This document shows positions 33,836 to 41,211 of a stretch of 64,000 nucleotides of DNA, one piece after another (position 1 is the stretch's first letter; each line of letters begins with the position of its first letter). The stretch comes from Bacteroidaceae bacterium (lineage in GTDB: Bacteria; Bacteroidota; Bacteroidia; Bacteroidales; Bacteroidaceae): positions 1 through 64,000 of the forward strand of contig JAFTYI010000011.1 of NCBI GenBank assembly GCA_017464815.1, given 5' to 3'. The translations under genes were made by a program, and so were the position numbers. The notes below the pieces were generated by a model. It saw only the letters and a program-made list of their open reading frames with translations. It was not told where the DNA came from and made no database searches.

Positions 33836-34762
33836 ATGGAAAGTAACAAGAAAAATCCCATCATTGAGCGCTATAAACAATATCTCAGGCTGGAAAAGTC
33901 TTTTTCGGCTCACACGTTGGATGCTTATTGCAAAGACCTGGACAAGCTGAAGGCATACGTCGAGGTCGAGGATAAAAGTCTGCTCGACGTTACTCCCGCC
34001 GACTTGCACCATTTCATTGCCGGATTGCACGACGTGGGCATTCATCCGCGTTCCCAAGCCCGCATTCTTTCGGGCATACGCTCGTTTTACCGTTTTTTGT
34101 TATTGGAGGACTACATCTCTGCCGACCCTACCGAACTGATTGAGAGTCCTCGCATCGGGATGCATCTGCCCGATGTGCTTTCGGTAGAGGAGATTGACGC
34201 CATTATTGCCTCCATCGACCTCAGTAAGATTGAGGGCCAGCGCGACCGTGCCATTCTGGAAGTGCTCTACAGTTGCGGTCTGCGTGTGAGCGAGTTGTGC
34301 AACCTCCGCTTGAGCGACCTCTATCTGCGCGAGGGTTTCATTCGTGTGTTAGGAAAGGGCAACAAGCAACGCTTGGTTCCCATTTCGTCCCGTGCGGTGG
34401 ACGAGTTGCAGCGCTACTTTGAACAGCGGGCGGACATTGTGCCCAAGCGCGACCACGAGGATTACGTGTTCCTCAGTTTCCGCCGTGGCTCCAAGCTGTC
34501 CCGCATCATGGTTTTCCACATAGTGAAGGTGCAGACCGAGGCTGCTGGCATCCACAAGACGGTCAGTCCCCACACCTTCCGCCACTCCTTTGCTACCCAT
34601 CTGCTCGAGGGGGGCGCCCATTTGCGGGCCATTCAGATTATGTTGGGCCACGAGAGCATCACTACCACCGAGATATACAGCCACATCGACACCCATCGCA
34701 TGCGTCAGGAAATCATCGGGTGTCATCCGCGTAACATCAAGTTCGGCCGGCGGAAGTCCTGA
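33836..34762 (+). CDS. xerD: site-specific tyrosine recombinase XerD
   Basis: Resolves chromosome dimers at dif with XerC. 308 residues, the standard Xer length, so not a phage or transposon integrase. SAM-like N-terminal domain (YKQYLRLEKSFSAHTLDAYC). Catalytic domain with Arg in YSCGLRVSELCNLRLSDL, His-x-x-Arg in SPHTFRHSFATHLLEGG, and GHESITTTEIYSHI with the His and the nucleophilic Tyr. The ATG at 33836 follows promoter P2 closely; longer frames begin inside the duplicated promoter region. No att-like repeats flank it. Confidence 0.94.
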   Translation: MESNKKNPIIERYKQYLRLEKSFSAHTLDAYCKDLDKLKAYVEVEDKSLLDVTPADLHHFIAGLHDVGIHPRSQARILSGIRSFYRFLLLEDYISADPTELIESPRIGMHLPDVLSVEEIDAIIASIDLSKIEGQRDRAILEVLYSCGLRVSELCNLRLSDLYLREGFIRVLGKGNKQRLVPISSRAVDELQRYFEQRADIVPKRDHEDYVFLSFRRGSKLSRIMVFHIVKVQTEAAGIHKTVSPHTFRHSFATHLLEGGAHLRAIQIMLGHESITTTEIYSHIDTHRMRQEIIGCHPRNIKFGRRKS

Positions 34763-34780
34763 GCAGAGCCTGTTCCTTTT

Positions 34781-36769
34781 TTACTTTTTCTTCGGCATCC
34801 TTCGCGCCCATCCCTCTTCGGCAAAGTCCGGCTCTTCGCCACGCAAGGGGCGGTCGTCGTGCTGGAAGAACTGTTTCCAGTCATCCTTCTTCTTAGGGCC
34901 GCGTGGAGCGGAGTATCCGCGCTCTTCGCGCGAGGGTTTGCGGCTTTGCGCCTCCTGTTGTTTCTTCTTCGATTTCTTCTGGAACTTTTCGAAGGGGTCG
35001 TTATCGATGAACTCATCCTGTCTGCGCCCTTCTGCCGCCTTTCTTTTCGCGGGTTTTGCGGCCTGCTGACGTGCTTCGCGGGCAGTTGTCCGCTTGGCTT
35101 TCCCTGTAGCCGGAGCGGGAGAGTCGCCCTCATCGGCCATCTCCACCACCACTTTGCGGCCGGCCACTTTCACACCCCGGTTCAGTGCCTTCACCACGCG
35201 GGCGGCGTCCTCCTCAGCCACGTCGAAGAACGAGAAATTCTTCATCAGGTCAATGCGCCCAATCTGTGGCTTTCCCTGCACGTGACGGTTCACCAAGTCG
35301 ATGATTTGTGCGGCAAAGAAGTTGTCCATCTTTCCCAGATTCAGGAACAGACGGGTGTAGCCCTCTTCGGCCTTGCGTCCGCTCTTGCCTCCCTGTCGCT
35401 TGCCTTTATCACCTTGAGCACCCTCCTTGCGCGAGCGTTCGGCGGGCGCCTCTATTTCGGGCATCTTACTGTAGTAATCGATGAAACGACTCATCTCGCG
35501 GCTCACAATACGCTTGACAAGGTCCTCCTTCTCCAGCCACTCGAGCTTACGCAGCACCTCGTGCATGAACGGAGCAATCATCTCTTCATTCACCTGTACG
35601 CGTTCGATGTCGTCAATCCCCTTGTACAGCTGCTTTTCGCAAATCTGCTGTCCGGTGGGGATCTCGCCGCGCTGGAACTGTTTGCCGATGATACGCTCGA
35701 TGTCGCGCATCTTGCCCCGTTCGCGCACGTGAATGATGGCGATGCTGGTGCCCGTCTTACCGGCGCGACCGGTGCGTCCGCTGCGGTGGGTGTAGCTCTC
35801 GGTGTCGTCGGGCAGGCCGTAGTTGATGACGTGTGTCAGGTCATCCACGTCCAGTCCGCGGGCAGCCACGTCCGTAGCCACCAACAGCTGTATGCGCCGC
35901 TGGCGGAACTTCTGCATCGTCAGGTCACGCTGTTGTTGTGACAGCTCACCGTGCAGGGCGTCGGCGTTATAGCCGTCCTGAATGAGTTTGTCGGCAATCT
36001 CCTGTGTCTCCAACCGCGTACGGCAGAAGATGATGGCATATATCTTGGGATTATAGTCGGCGATGCGTTTCAGGGCAAGGTACTTGTCTTTGGCGTGGAC
36101 AAGGTAATAGACGTGGTTGACATTCTTGCTGCCCTCGTTCTTCGTTCCAATGACTATTTCCTTGGCATCGTACAGATACTTTTTGCTGATGCGCGATATT
36201 TCGGGACTCATGGTGGCCGAGAAGAGCAGGGTGTTCCGCTCCTCGGGTACGTCGGCCAAGATGGCGTTGATACTGTCGGTGAATCCCATGTTCAGCATCT
36301 CGTCGGCCTCGTCCATTACTACATTCTCGATGGTGGCCAGACTCACCACGCCGCGCTCCATCAGGTCGATAAGGCGGCCGGGCGTGGCCACAATGACGTG
36401 CACACCCCGTCGGAGCGAGCGTATCTGGCTCTCGATGGACGAACCACCATAAACGGGCAACACGTGCAGGTGGTCGATGTACTTCGAGTAATCGTTCAGG
36501 TCGCCTGCAATCTGCAGGCACAGTTCACGCGTGGGACACAGGATAAGGGCCTGCGGCTCCACCCGTTCCACCTCAATCTTTTGCAACAGGGGCAGTCCGA
36601 AGGCGGCAGTCTTTCCCGTACCGGTCTGTGCCAGGGCCACCACATCGTTGCCGTTTCCCAGCAGGTAGGGAATCACCTCTTCCTGCACAGGCATGGGGCT
36701 TTCGTAGCCCATCTCTTCTATGGCGCGGCGGATAGGTTCGCACACGCCCAACTCTTCAAATGTCTTCAA
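34781..36769 (-). CDS. DEAD-box RNA helicase with DbpA-type RNA-binding domain
   Basis: ATP-dependent RNA helicase for ribosome assembly or RNA turnover. About 662 residues. Helicase domain 1: FEELGV with the Q motif (YESPMPVQEEVIPYLL), Walker A AQTGTGKTAAF, PTRELCLQIA, DEAD in NVVMDEADEMLNMGF and SAT. Domain 2: ATDVAARGLDVDDLTHVINY and HRSGRTGRAGKTG. Then a DbpA-like RNA-recognition domain (TRLFLNLGKMDNFFAAQIID) and a basic low-complexity tail of about 120 residues. No ATG precedes the Q motif: the longest frame uses a TTG inside the -7 box (36797-36804), so TTG at 36767-36769 (MKTFEELGV) is the likelier start. It lies behind the LOG-family gene. Confidence 0.93.
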   Translation of the reverse strand: MKTFEELGVCEPIRRAIEEMGYESPMPVQEEVIPYLLGNGNDVVALAQTGTGKTAAFGLPLLQKIEVERVEPQALILCPTRELCLQIAGDLNDYSKYIDHLHVLPVYGGSSIESQIRSLRRGVHVIVATPGRLIDLMERGVVSLATIENVVMDEADEMLNMGFTDSINAILADVPEERNTLLFSATMSPEISRISKKYLYDAKEIVIGTKNEGSKNVNHVYYLVHAKDKYLALKRIADYNPKIYAIIFCRTRLETQEIADKLIQDGYNADALHGELSQQQRDLTMQKFRQRRIQLLVATDVAARGLDVDDLTHVINYGLPDDTESYTHRSGRTGRAGKTGTSIAIIHVRERGKMRDIERIIGKQFQRGEIPTGQQICEKQLYKGIDDIERVQVNEEMIAPFMHEVLRKLEWLEKEDLVKRIVSREMSRFIDYYSKMPEIEAPAERSRKEGAQGDKGKRQGGKSGRKAEEGYTRLFLNLGKMDNFFAAQIIDLVNRHVQGKPQIGRIDLMKNFSFFDVAEEDAARVVKALNRGVKVAGRKVVVEMADEGDSPAPATGKAKRTTAREARQQAAKPAKRKAAEGRRQDEFIDNDPFEKFQKKSKKKQQEAQSRKPSREERGYSAPRGPKKKDDWKQFFQHDDRPLRGEEPDFAEEGWARRMPKKK

Positions 36770-36796
36770 AATCGTTTGGTTTTCAGTCTCAGCGTA

Positions 36797-36804
36797 CAAA
36801 GGTA
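36797..36804 (-). promoter_or_regulatory. -7 box of the DEAD-box helicase gene
   Basis: Minus strand TACCTTTG, 28 bases before the proposed TTG start. A -33 box is not clear, and read-through from the LOG-family gene is possible. Confidence 0.5.
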
Positions 36805-36826
36805 ATGATAAAAAAGGAAATTTCCC

Positions 36827-37891
36827 CTATTTCCCCTCAGCAAACTTCTCTATTGTGTCCACAATAAGGTCTTCGTCATCGGTGAGGGTGAGCAACAGGT
36901 TCTTGTACTTCCCCTTTTCCACCAGATGCTCCAGCAGGCGATAAACGGGCATCTCCTGTGTCCAGTACTCCGTGCCGAGGAATATCATGGGGCTGGCATA
37001 GCCGAAGCTGAGGTAGTGGTTCTGCACCGCTTCTTGAAAGATTTCCTGCATGGTGCCTGCACTGCCGGGCGAGTAGATGAGGCCTCCCTTGGCGATAGTC
37101 AGCAGGCCGTCTTCGCGCAGGGCGTTCTCGAAGTACTTGGCAATGTGAGTGGCAAAGGGGGTGGCCGGCTCGTGGCCGTAGAGCCAGGTGGGAACGCCCA
37201 GGCTGACGTAATGCTCCTGCGGGAAACGGGCACGCACCCTGAAAGCGGTGTCGAGCCACTCGCGGTCGTTGAACGAGGGGGCCACGGCCAGCAGCTCCAG
37301 CGCCTCGTCCACCTCTTCGCGGGTGCGGCCGGCCAGCCAGGCACCCAAGTGGGTGGCCTCCATGGCACCCGGTCCGCCACCGCTGACGAGCAGATAATCC
37401 ATCTCGGTCAGCCGCTTGCTGATGCGCACAATCCGGCGGTAGGCCTCGTCGGTGCGCAGCAAGCCATGTCCGCCCATGATGCCCACGATTCGCCGCTCGT
37501 CGTGGTCGGCCAACAGGCGGTTCATAGCATGGGTGATGGCGTGGTCGTGCAGTGTGCGGGCCAGCGTCTCGCGCATGTCGTCGGAGTGTTTGCCTTTCTG
37601 CAGGTAATGCTGATAAACGCGGCTGTCGTAGCTGTCGGCGTAACTTTCCGGCTCGCCCATGCGGTATCCGTCGTAGAGGCTCTCGGGCGTGTAGAGTGTC
37701 TGCCGATGGCGTCCGGCCAACTGCTTCTCCTCGGCCAAGGTGATGAAGGTCTCAATGTCCTCCACCTCCTGATAGGGAGCCGACGGTTTCAGCGCGGTCT
37801 TCACCTGCGGCCGTTTCTTCTTTGCTTTTTCCCAAGCCGCCTTGCGTGCCTGGTACTGCTCATACTGCTTCTCCAGATAGTTGTCTGCCAT
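36827..37891 (-). CDS. LOG-family (lysine-decarboxylase-like) nucleotide-binding protein
   Basis: 354 residues. A Rossmann-like core with VGIMGGHGLLRTDEAYRRI, LLVSGGGPGAMEATHLGAWL and IYSPGSAGTMQEIFQEAVQN, the last being the family PGGxGTxxE motif with Ser in place of the second Gly. Known relatives are LOG phosphoribohydrolases, which release cytokinin-like bases from nucleotides, and nucleotide-binding proteins of unknown use. The N-terminal 90 residues are charged and helical, making this longer than typical LOG proteins of about 190 residues. Probably co-transcribed with the helicase (57-base gap to its proposed start). Confidence 0.85.
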   Translation of the reverse strand: MADNYLEKQYEQYQARKAAWEKAKKKRPQVKTALKPSAPYQEVEDIETFITLAEEKQLAGRHRQTLYTPESLYDGYRMGEPESYADSYDSRVYQHYLQKGKHSDDMRETLARTLHDHAITHAMNRLLADHDERRIVGIMGGHGLLRTDEAYRRIVRISKRLTEMDYLLVSGGGPGAMEATHLGAWLAGRTREEVDEALELLAVAPSFNDREWLDTAFRVRARFPQEHYVSLGVPTWLYGHEPATPFATHIAKYFENALREDGLLTIAKGGLIYSPGSAGTMQEIFQEAVQNHYLSFGYASPMIFLGTEYWTQEMPVYRLLEHLVEKGKYKNLLLTLTDDEDLIVDTIEKFAEGK

Positions 37892-37984
37892 GATTCACTG
37901 TTTTACGGGGCGAAGTTAGTGCAAACTTGCAGAACAACAAAGGGAAACGGCCACTTTTTTCAAAATATCAAAGAATCTCAAAAA

Positions 37985-38065
37985 TCTATCCAAGATAGAA
38001 TTTCAGCTATCAGCTGATAAAAGTTTGACCATCAGCTGATAAAAATTTCTCGATTAGCTGATAGA
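37985..38065. repeat. TATCAGCTGATA palindrome array
   Basis: TATCAGCTGATA (38008-38019), ATCAGCTGATA (38031-38041) and TTAGCTGATAG (38054-38064) recur with about 23-base spacing between two divergent genes. The rest of 37892-38166 shows only a weak -7-like TATCTTCG (38133-38140) before the glycosyltransferase. Confidence 0.65.
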
Positions 38066-38166
38066 TTGGAAGGGAAGTGCGTCAGATGAAAAGAAATTTG
38101 AGAAAACAGTCGGTGGGAAGCATATTTTTCCTTATCTTCGCGGCTGACATCTGAAAAGGAACTACC

Positions 38167-39423
38167 ATGAGAGTACTCATCGTCAATACATCCGAGTGCA
38201 CGGGCGGGGCTGCCGTAGCGGCCAACCGTCTGACCGAAGCGCTGAACAACCATGGCGTGAAGGCCAAAATGCTGGTGCGCGACAAGCAGACCGACAGCAT
38301 CACCACTGCATCACTGCCCCCTTCGTGGCGGCTGCGGTGGAATTTCCTGTGGGAGCGGTTCGTCATCTGGTGGAAGAACGGTCTCCGCCGGAAGAACCTC
38401 TTTGCCGTCTCCATTGCTAACAGCGGAACGGACATCACCCGCCTGCCGGAGTTCCGCGAGGCCGACATCATCCACCTCCATTGGGTGAACCAGGGAATGC
38501 TTTCGCTGAAGGGCATCCGCCGGATTTTAGCATCGGGCAAACCGGTGGTATGGACCATGCACGACATGTGGCCCTGCACCGGCATCTGCCATCATGCCCG
38601 CGAGTGCAACGGGTTTCACGATGCGTGCGGACAGTGTTGGCTCCTCAGTTTCCCCAAGGATAAGGACCTTTCGCACCGTGTGTTTCTGAAGAAACAGCAA
38701 GTCTATGCCGAAGGACGGCTTCACATGGTGGCCGTCAGCCATTGGCTGCAACAGCAGGTGCAGCAGAGTGCCCTCACGCGGGATATTCCTTCAAGCGTCA
38801 TCCCCAACACACTTTCTTTGCAGAAGTTCCACATCCGGGAGAAGACCAAGGCACGCCGCCAGTTGGGACTTCCGACCGACCGGTGTATCATCCTCTTCGG
38901 CGCGGCACGCATCGACGACCCCATCAAAGGATTTCCCACCCTGCTGAAGGCCATTGGCCACCTGTTGAGCAATGGTTTCTACAAGAAAGAGGAACTGCAC
39001 CTGGCCTTCTTCGGAAAAATAAAGTTCCCCGACGCGGTGCTCCACCACATTCCTGTAGAATACACCGACCTGGGATGGGTGAACGACTCCGACACGCTGT
39101 CGGCTATCTACTCGGCGGCCGACACCACGGTGTGTGCTTCGCTCTACGAAACTTTTGGGCAGACGCTCATCGAGGCACAGGCCTGCGGATGCTTGCCCGT
39201 CTCCTTTGGCAACAGCGGACAGGCCGACATCATCCGCCATCGCGAAAATGGTTATCTGGCACAAGCCTATTCTGTAGAGGACTTGGCCGCCGGCATCCAT
39301 TGGGCTTTCACCGAAGGCAAGGAGCACATCTCACCCGAAACCATGCGCAACGAAGTGGTGCACAAGTATGCCGGCGACGTAGTAGCCAGTCAATATATCC
39401 AACTCTACGAAAAACTGAAATAA
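38167..39423 (+). CDS. GT4-family glycosyltransferase
   Basis: Predicted retaining glycosyltransferase for surface polysaccharide. 418 residues, GT-B fold. N-terminal MRVLIVNTSECTGGAAVAAN (nucleotide-loop region), acceptor-domain HLHWVNQGMLS and PVVWTMHDMWPCTGICHHA with a Cys cluster (CNGFHDACGQCW) common in this Bacteroidota subgroup. The C-terminal donor domain has FGAARIDDPIKGF, LGWVNDSDTLSAIYSAADTT and the E-x7-E region ASLYETFGQTLIEAQACG. First gene of a small plus-strand run whose gaps hold CTATAG arrays. Sugar and linkage are unknown. Confidence 0.9.
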   Translation: MRVLIVNTSECTGGAAVAANRLTEALNNHGVKAKMLVRDKQTDSITTASLPPSWRLRWNFLWERFVIWWKNGLRRKNLFAVSIANSGTDITRLPEFREADIIHLHWVNQGMLSLKGIRRILASGKPVVWTMHDMWPCTGICHHARECNGFHDACGQCWLLSFPKDKDLSHRVFLKKQQVYAEGRLHMVAVSHWLQQQVQQSALTRDIPSSVIPNTLSLQKFHIREKTKARRQLGLPTDRCIILFGAARIDDPIKGFPTLLKAIGHLLSNGFYKKEELHLAFFGKIKFPDAVLHHIPVEYTDLGWVNDSDTLSAIYSAADTTVCASLYETFGQTLIEAQACGCLPVSFGNSGQADIIRHRENGYLAQAYSVEDLAAGIHWAFTEGKEHISPETMRNEVVHKYAGDVVASQYIQLYEKLK

Positions 39424-39431
39424 CCATCAAC

Positions 39432-39488
39432 AACTATAGAAACTATAATTATAGATACTATAGTCACTATAGGAACTATAGAACTATA
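39432..39488. repeat. period-9 CTATAG array (gap before the GT2 gene)
   Basis: About six units of ACTATAGNN with 9-base repeat length, some degenerate (ACTATAATT, ACTATATAA). They end about 20 bases before the next ATG. Confidence 0.85.
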
Positions 39489-39508
39489 TAAAACAAAGAA
39501 AAATTCCA

Positions 39509-40324
39509 ATGAACAACATAACCTTCACCCTCATCACCGTCACCTACAACGCCGAACAGACGCTGGAGCGCACCTTGCGGAGCGTGGCCGAACAGACCTA
39601 TCCGCACATCGAGCACATCCTCATCGACGGTGCATCGAAGGACCGCACATTGGAGGTGGCCCGCACCCACGGAAAGCACCTTGCCAAAGTGGTGAGCGAA
39701 CCTGACCGTGGTCTGTACGATGCCATGAACAAGGGCCTCCGCCTCGCCACGGGCGATTACGTCTGCTTTCTCAACGCCGGCGACAAACTGCATGGCGCGG
39801 ACACCATAGAAAAAATAAGCCTCTCACTAACCCGCCCCCAAAGGGAGGGGACGGTAGGTGCAACCTCCCCCCTTGGGGGAGATGGAGGGAACCTTGAAGG
39901 GGGCTTTGACAGTAGCCTCTTACCCGGCGTCCTCTACGGCCACACCGACATTGTGGATGACGATGGCCACTACCTTGGTCCGCGCCGCCTCACTCCACCC
40001 GAGCAGTTGACTTGGAAGAGTTTCAAGCAGGGAATGCTCGTCTGCCACCAAGCCTTCTATGCACGCCGTGACCTCTGCCCGGAGTACGACACGACCTTCC
40101 GTTTCTCGGCCGACTTCGACTGGTGCATCCGCGTGATGAAGCAGACCGACAGCCTTGTCCACCTCCCCTTCTCCGTGGCCGACTACCTGCAAGAGGGAAT
40201 GACCACGCGTAACCATCGTGCCTCGCTCATCGAGCGCTTCCGCCTGATGTGCCGCCACTACGGCCTCTTCTCCACCATCGCCCACCACCTCTGGTTCGCC
40301 ATAAGAGCCGTAATCAAAAGATAA
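39509..40324 (+). CDS. GT2-family glycosyltransferase with an in-frame repeat insertion
   Basis: Inverting GT-A glycosyltransferase for surface glycans. 271 residues: FTLITVTYNAEQTLERTLRS at the N-terminus, metal/nucleotide region HILIDGASKDRT, EPDRGLYDAMNKGLRLATGD and FLNAGDKL, and C-terminal FSADFDWCIRVMKQT. Odd: residues about 104-137 (SLSLTRPQREG...GGFDSSL) do not look like the family and are encoded by a GC-rich palindrome (arms 39835-39850 and 39864-39879). Before and after this piece the fold continues normally, so an intergenic-type repeat has apparently been inserted without breaking the frame. Activity is probable but uncertain. Confidence 0.88.
   Translation: MNNITFTLITVTYNAEQTLERTLRSVAEQTYPHIEHILIDGASKDRTLEVARTHGKHLAKVVSEPDRGLYDAMNKGLRLATGDYVCFLNAGDKLHGADTIEKISLSLTRPQREGTVGATSPLGGDGGNLEGGFDSSLLPGVLYGHTDIVDDDGHYLGPRRLTPPEQLTWKSFKQGMLVCHQAFYARRDLCPEYDTTFRFSADFDWCIRVMKQTDSLVHLPFSVADYLQEGMTTRNHRASLIERFRLMCRHYGLFSTIAHHLWFAIRAVIKR
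39835..39879. repeat. GC-rich palindrome inside the GT2 coding sequence
   Basis: Two 16-base arms (CCCCCAAAGGGAGGGG and CCTCCCCCCTTGGGGG) pair with two mismatches around a 13-base loop. The flanks (CTCACTAACCCG, GATGGAGGGAACC) are unlike the gene around it in base use. It resembles palindromes usually found between genes in this phylum. Confidence 0.7.
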
Positions 40325-40376
40325 CTCCTATAGGAACTATAGCCCCTATAGATACTATAGTTACTATAGTCCCTAT
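40324..40376. repeat. period-9 CTATAG array (gap before the four-helix gene)
   Basis: Seven 9-base steps: CCTATAGGA, ACTATAGCC, CCTATAGAT, ACTATAGTT, ACTATAGTC, CCTATAGTT, CCTA. It begins within three bases of the GT2 stop. Confidence 0.9.
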
Positions 40377-40418
40377 AGTTCCTACTAAAAAAACAGAAAA
40401 CCCTAAAAACAACCAACC

Positions 40419-41108
40419 ATGCAAGAAAGGCCCTCTTCCAAATATCAGATACTCAAGCGCCAGAAGCCCTGGCGTGATGCCTACTATTACCAGAAGACGG
40501 AGGTGCTTTACCAGCTGACTTTCCACTTTTGCAAACGTTTCCTGCCTGCTCACGGCGACCGCACGGTTGATCAAATGATACAGGCAGCCCGAAGTGGCAA
40601 GCAGAATATCATCGAGGGAACAGAGGACGGAGTAACTTCAACCGAAATGCACGTCAAGCTGCTCAACGTGGCCCGTAGCTCCATACAGGAACTGCGCGAA
40701 GACTATCGCGACTATCTGCTTTCGCGCAATCTCCTGATTTGGACACCGGCTCACAGCCGATACGATGATATGCGCACTTTCTGCAAACACCATAATCGGG
40801 TAGAAGACTATCAACTCTATTTTGACAAATGGAATGCCGAAGAGATGGCCAACATCGCTCTGACCTTGTGCTACATGACCGATGCCATGCTTAACCGCCA
40901 CCTTATCAACATCGAACAGGAGTTCGTTACACAGGGCGGAATCAAAGAGCGGATGCACGCCGCCCGCACTGGTTATCGCCAGGAACAAGACCGTGAATTG
41001 CAAGAACTGAGACTGTTGACTGCCCGCCAAAAAGAAGAGATAACCCGCCAAAAAGAGGAACTCATCCAATTGGAAGCCGAAATAGCCCGCCTCAAAGCCC
41101 TACTATAA
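40419..41108 (+). CDS. four-helix-bundle suffix-domain protein
   Basis: 229 residues. N-terminal KPWRDAYYYQKTEVLYQLTF and a helical body (AARSGKQNIIEGTEDGVTST, LLNVARSSIQELREDYRDYL) belong to the four-helix-bundle family that includes the 23S rRNA intervening-sequence protein and Avd-like proteins; the extended form is the four helix bundle suffix group. The last 45 residues form a charged coiled coil (RQKEEITRQKEELIQLEAEI). Members of the wider family bind nucleic acid or form pentamers; the role here is unknown. It is flanked on both sides by CTATAG arrays, and a truncated relative at 56843 also follows such an array. Confidence 0.85.
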   Translation: MQERPSSKYQILKRQKPWRDAYYYQKTEVLYQLTFHFCKRFLPAHGDRTVDQMIQAARSGKQNIIEGTEDGVTSTEMHVKLLNVARSSIQELREDYRDYLLSRNLLIWTPAHSRYDDMRTFCKHHNRVEDYQLYFDKWNAEEMANIALTLCYMTDAMLNRHLINIEQEFVTQGGIKERMHAARTGYRQEQDRELQELRLLTARQKEEITRQKEELIQLEAEIARLKALL

Positions 41109-41117
41109 AACCTATTA

Positions 41118-41178
41118 AGAACTATAGTAACTATAGATACTATAGATACTATAGGCACAATAGTTACTATAGCCCCTA
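41118..41178. repeat. period-9 CTATAG array (gap before the GH2 gene)
   Basis: Seven 9-base units: ACTATAGTA, ACTATAGAT, ACTATAGAT, ACTATAGGC, ACAATAGTT, ACTATAGCC, CCTATAA. They end 34 bases before the GH2 start codon. Confidence 0.9.
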
Positions 41179-41211
41179 TAAAAAACAGAAAAACCATAAA
41201 AACTCTATAAA

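Noticed and set aside
33836..34762. Tyrosine recombinase considered as integrase of a mobile element
   Set aside because: Standard XerD length and motifs, no flanking direct repeats, no mobilisation or phage genes nearby.
40324..41178. CTATAG arrays considered as CRISPR
   Set aside because: Units are only 9 bases with no spacers of conserved length and no cas genes.
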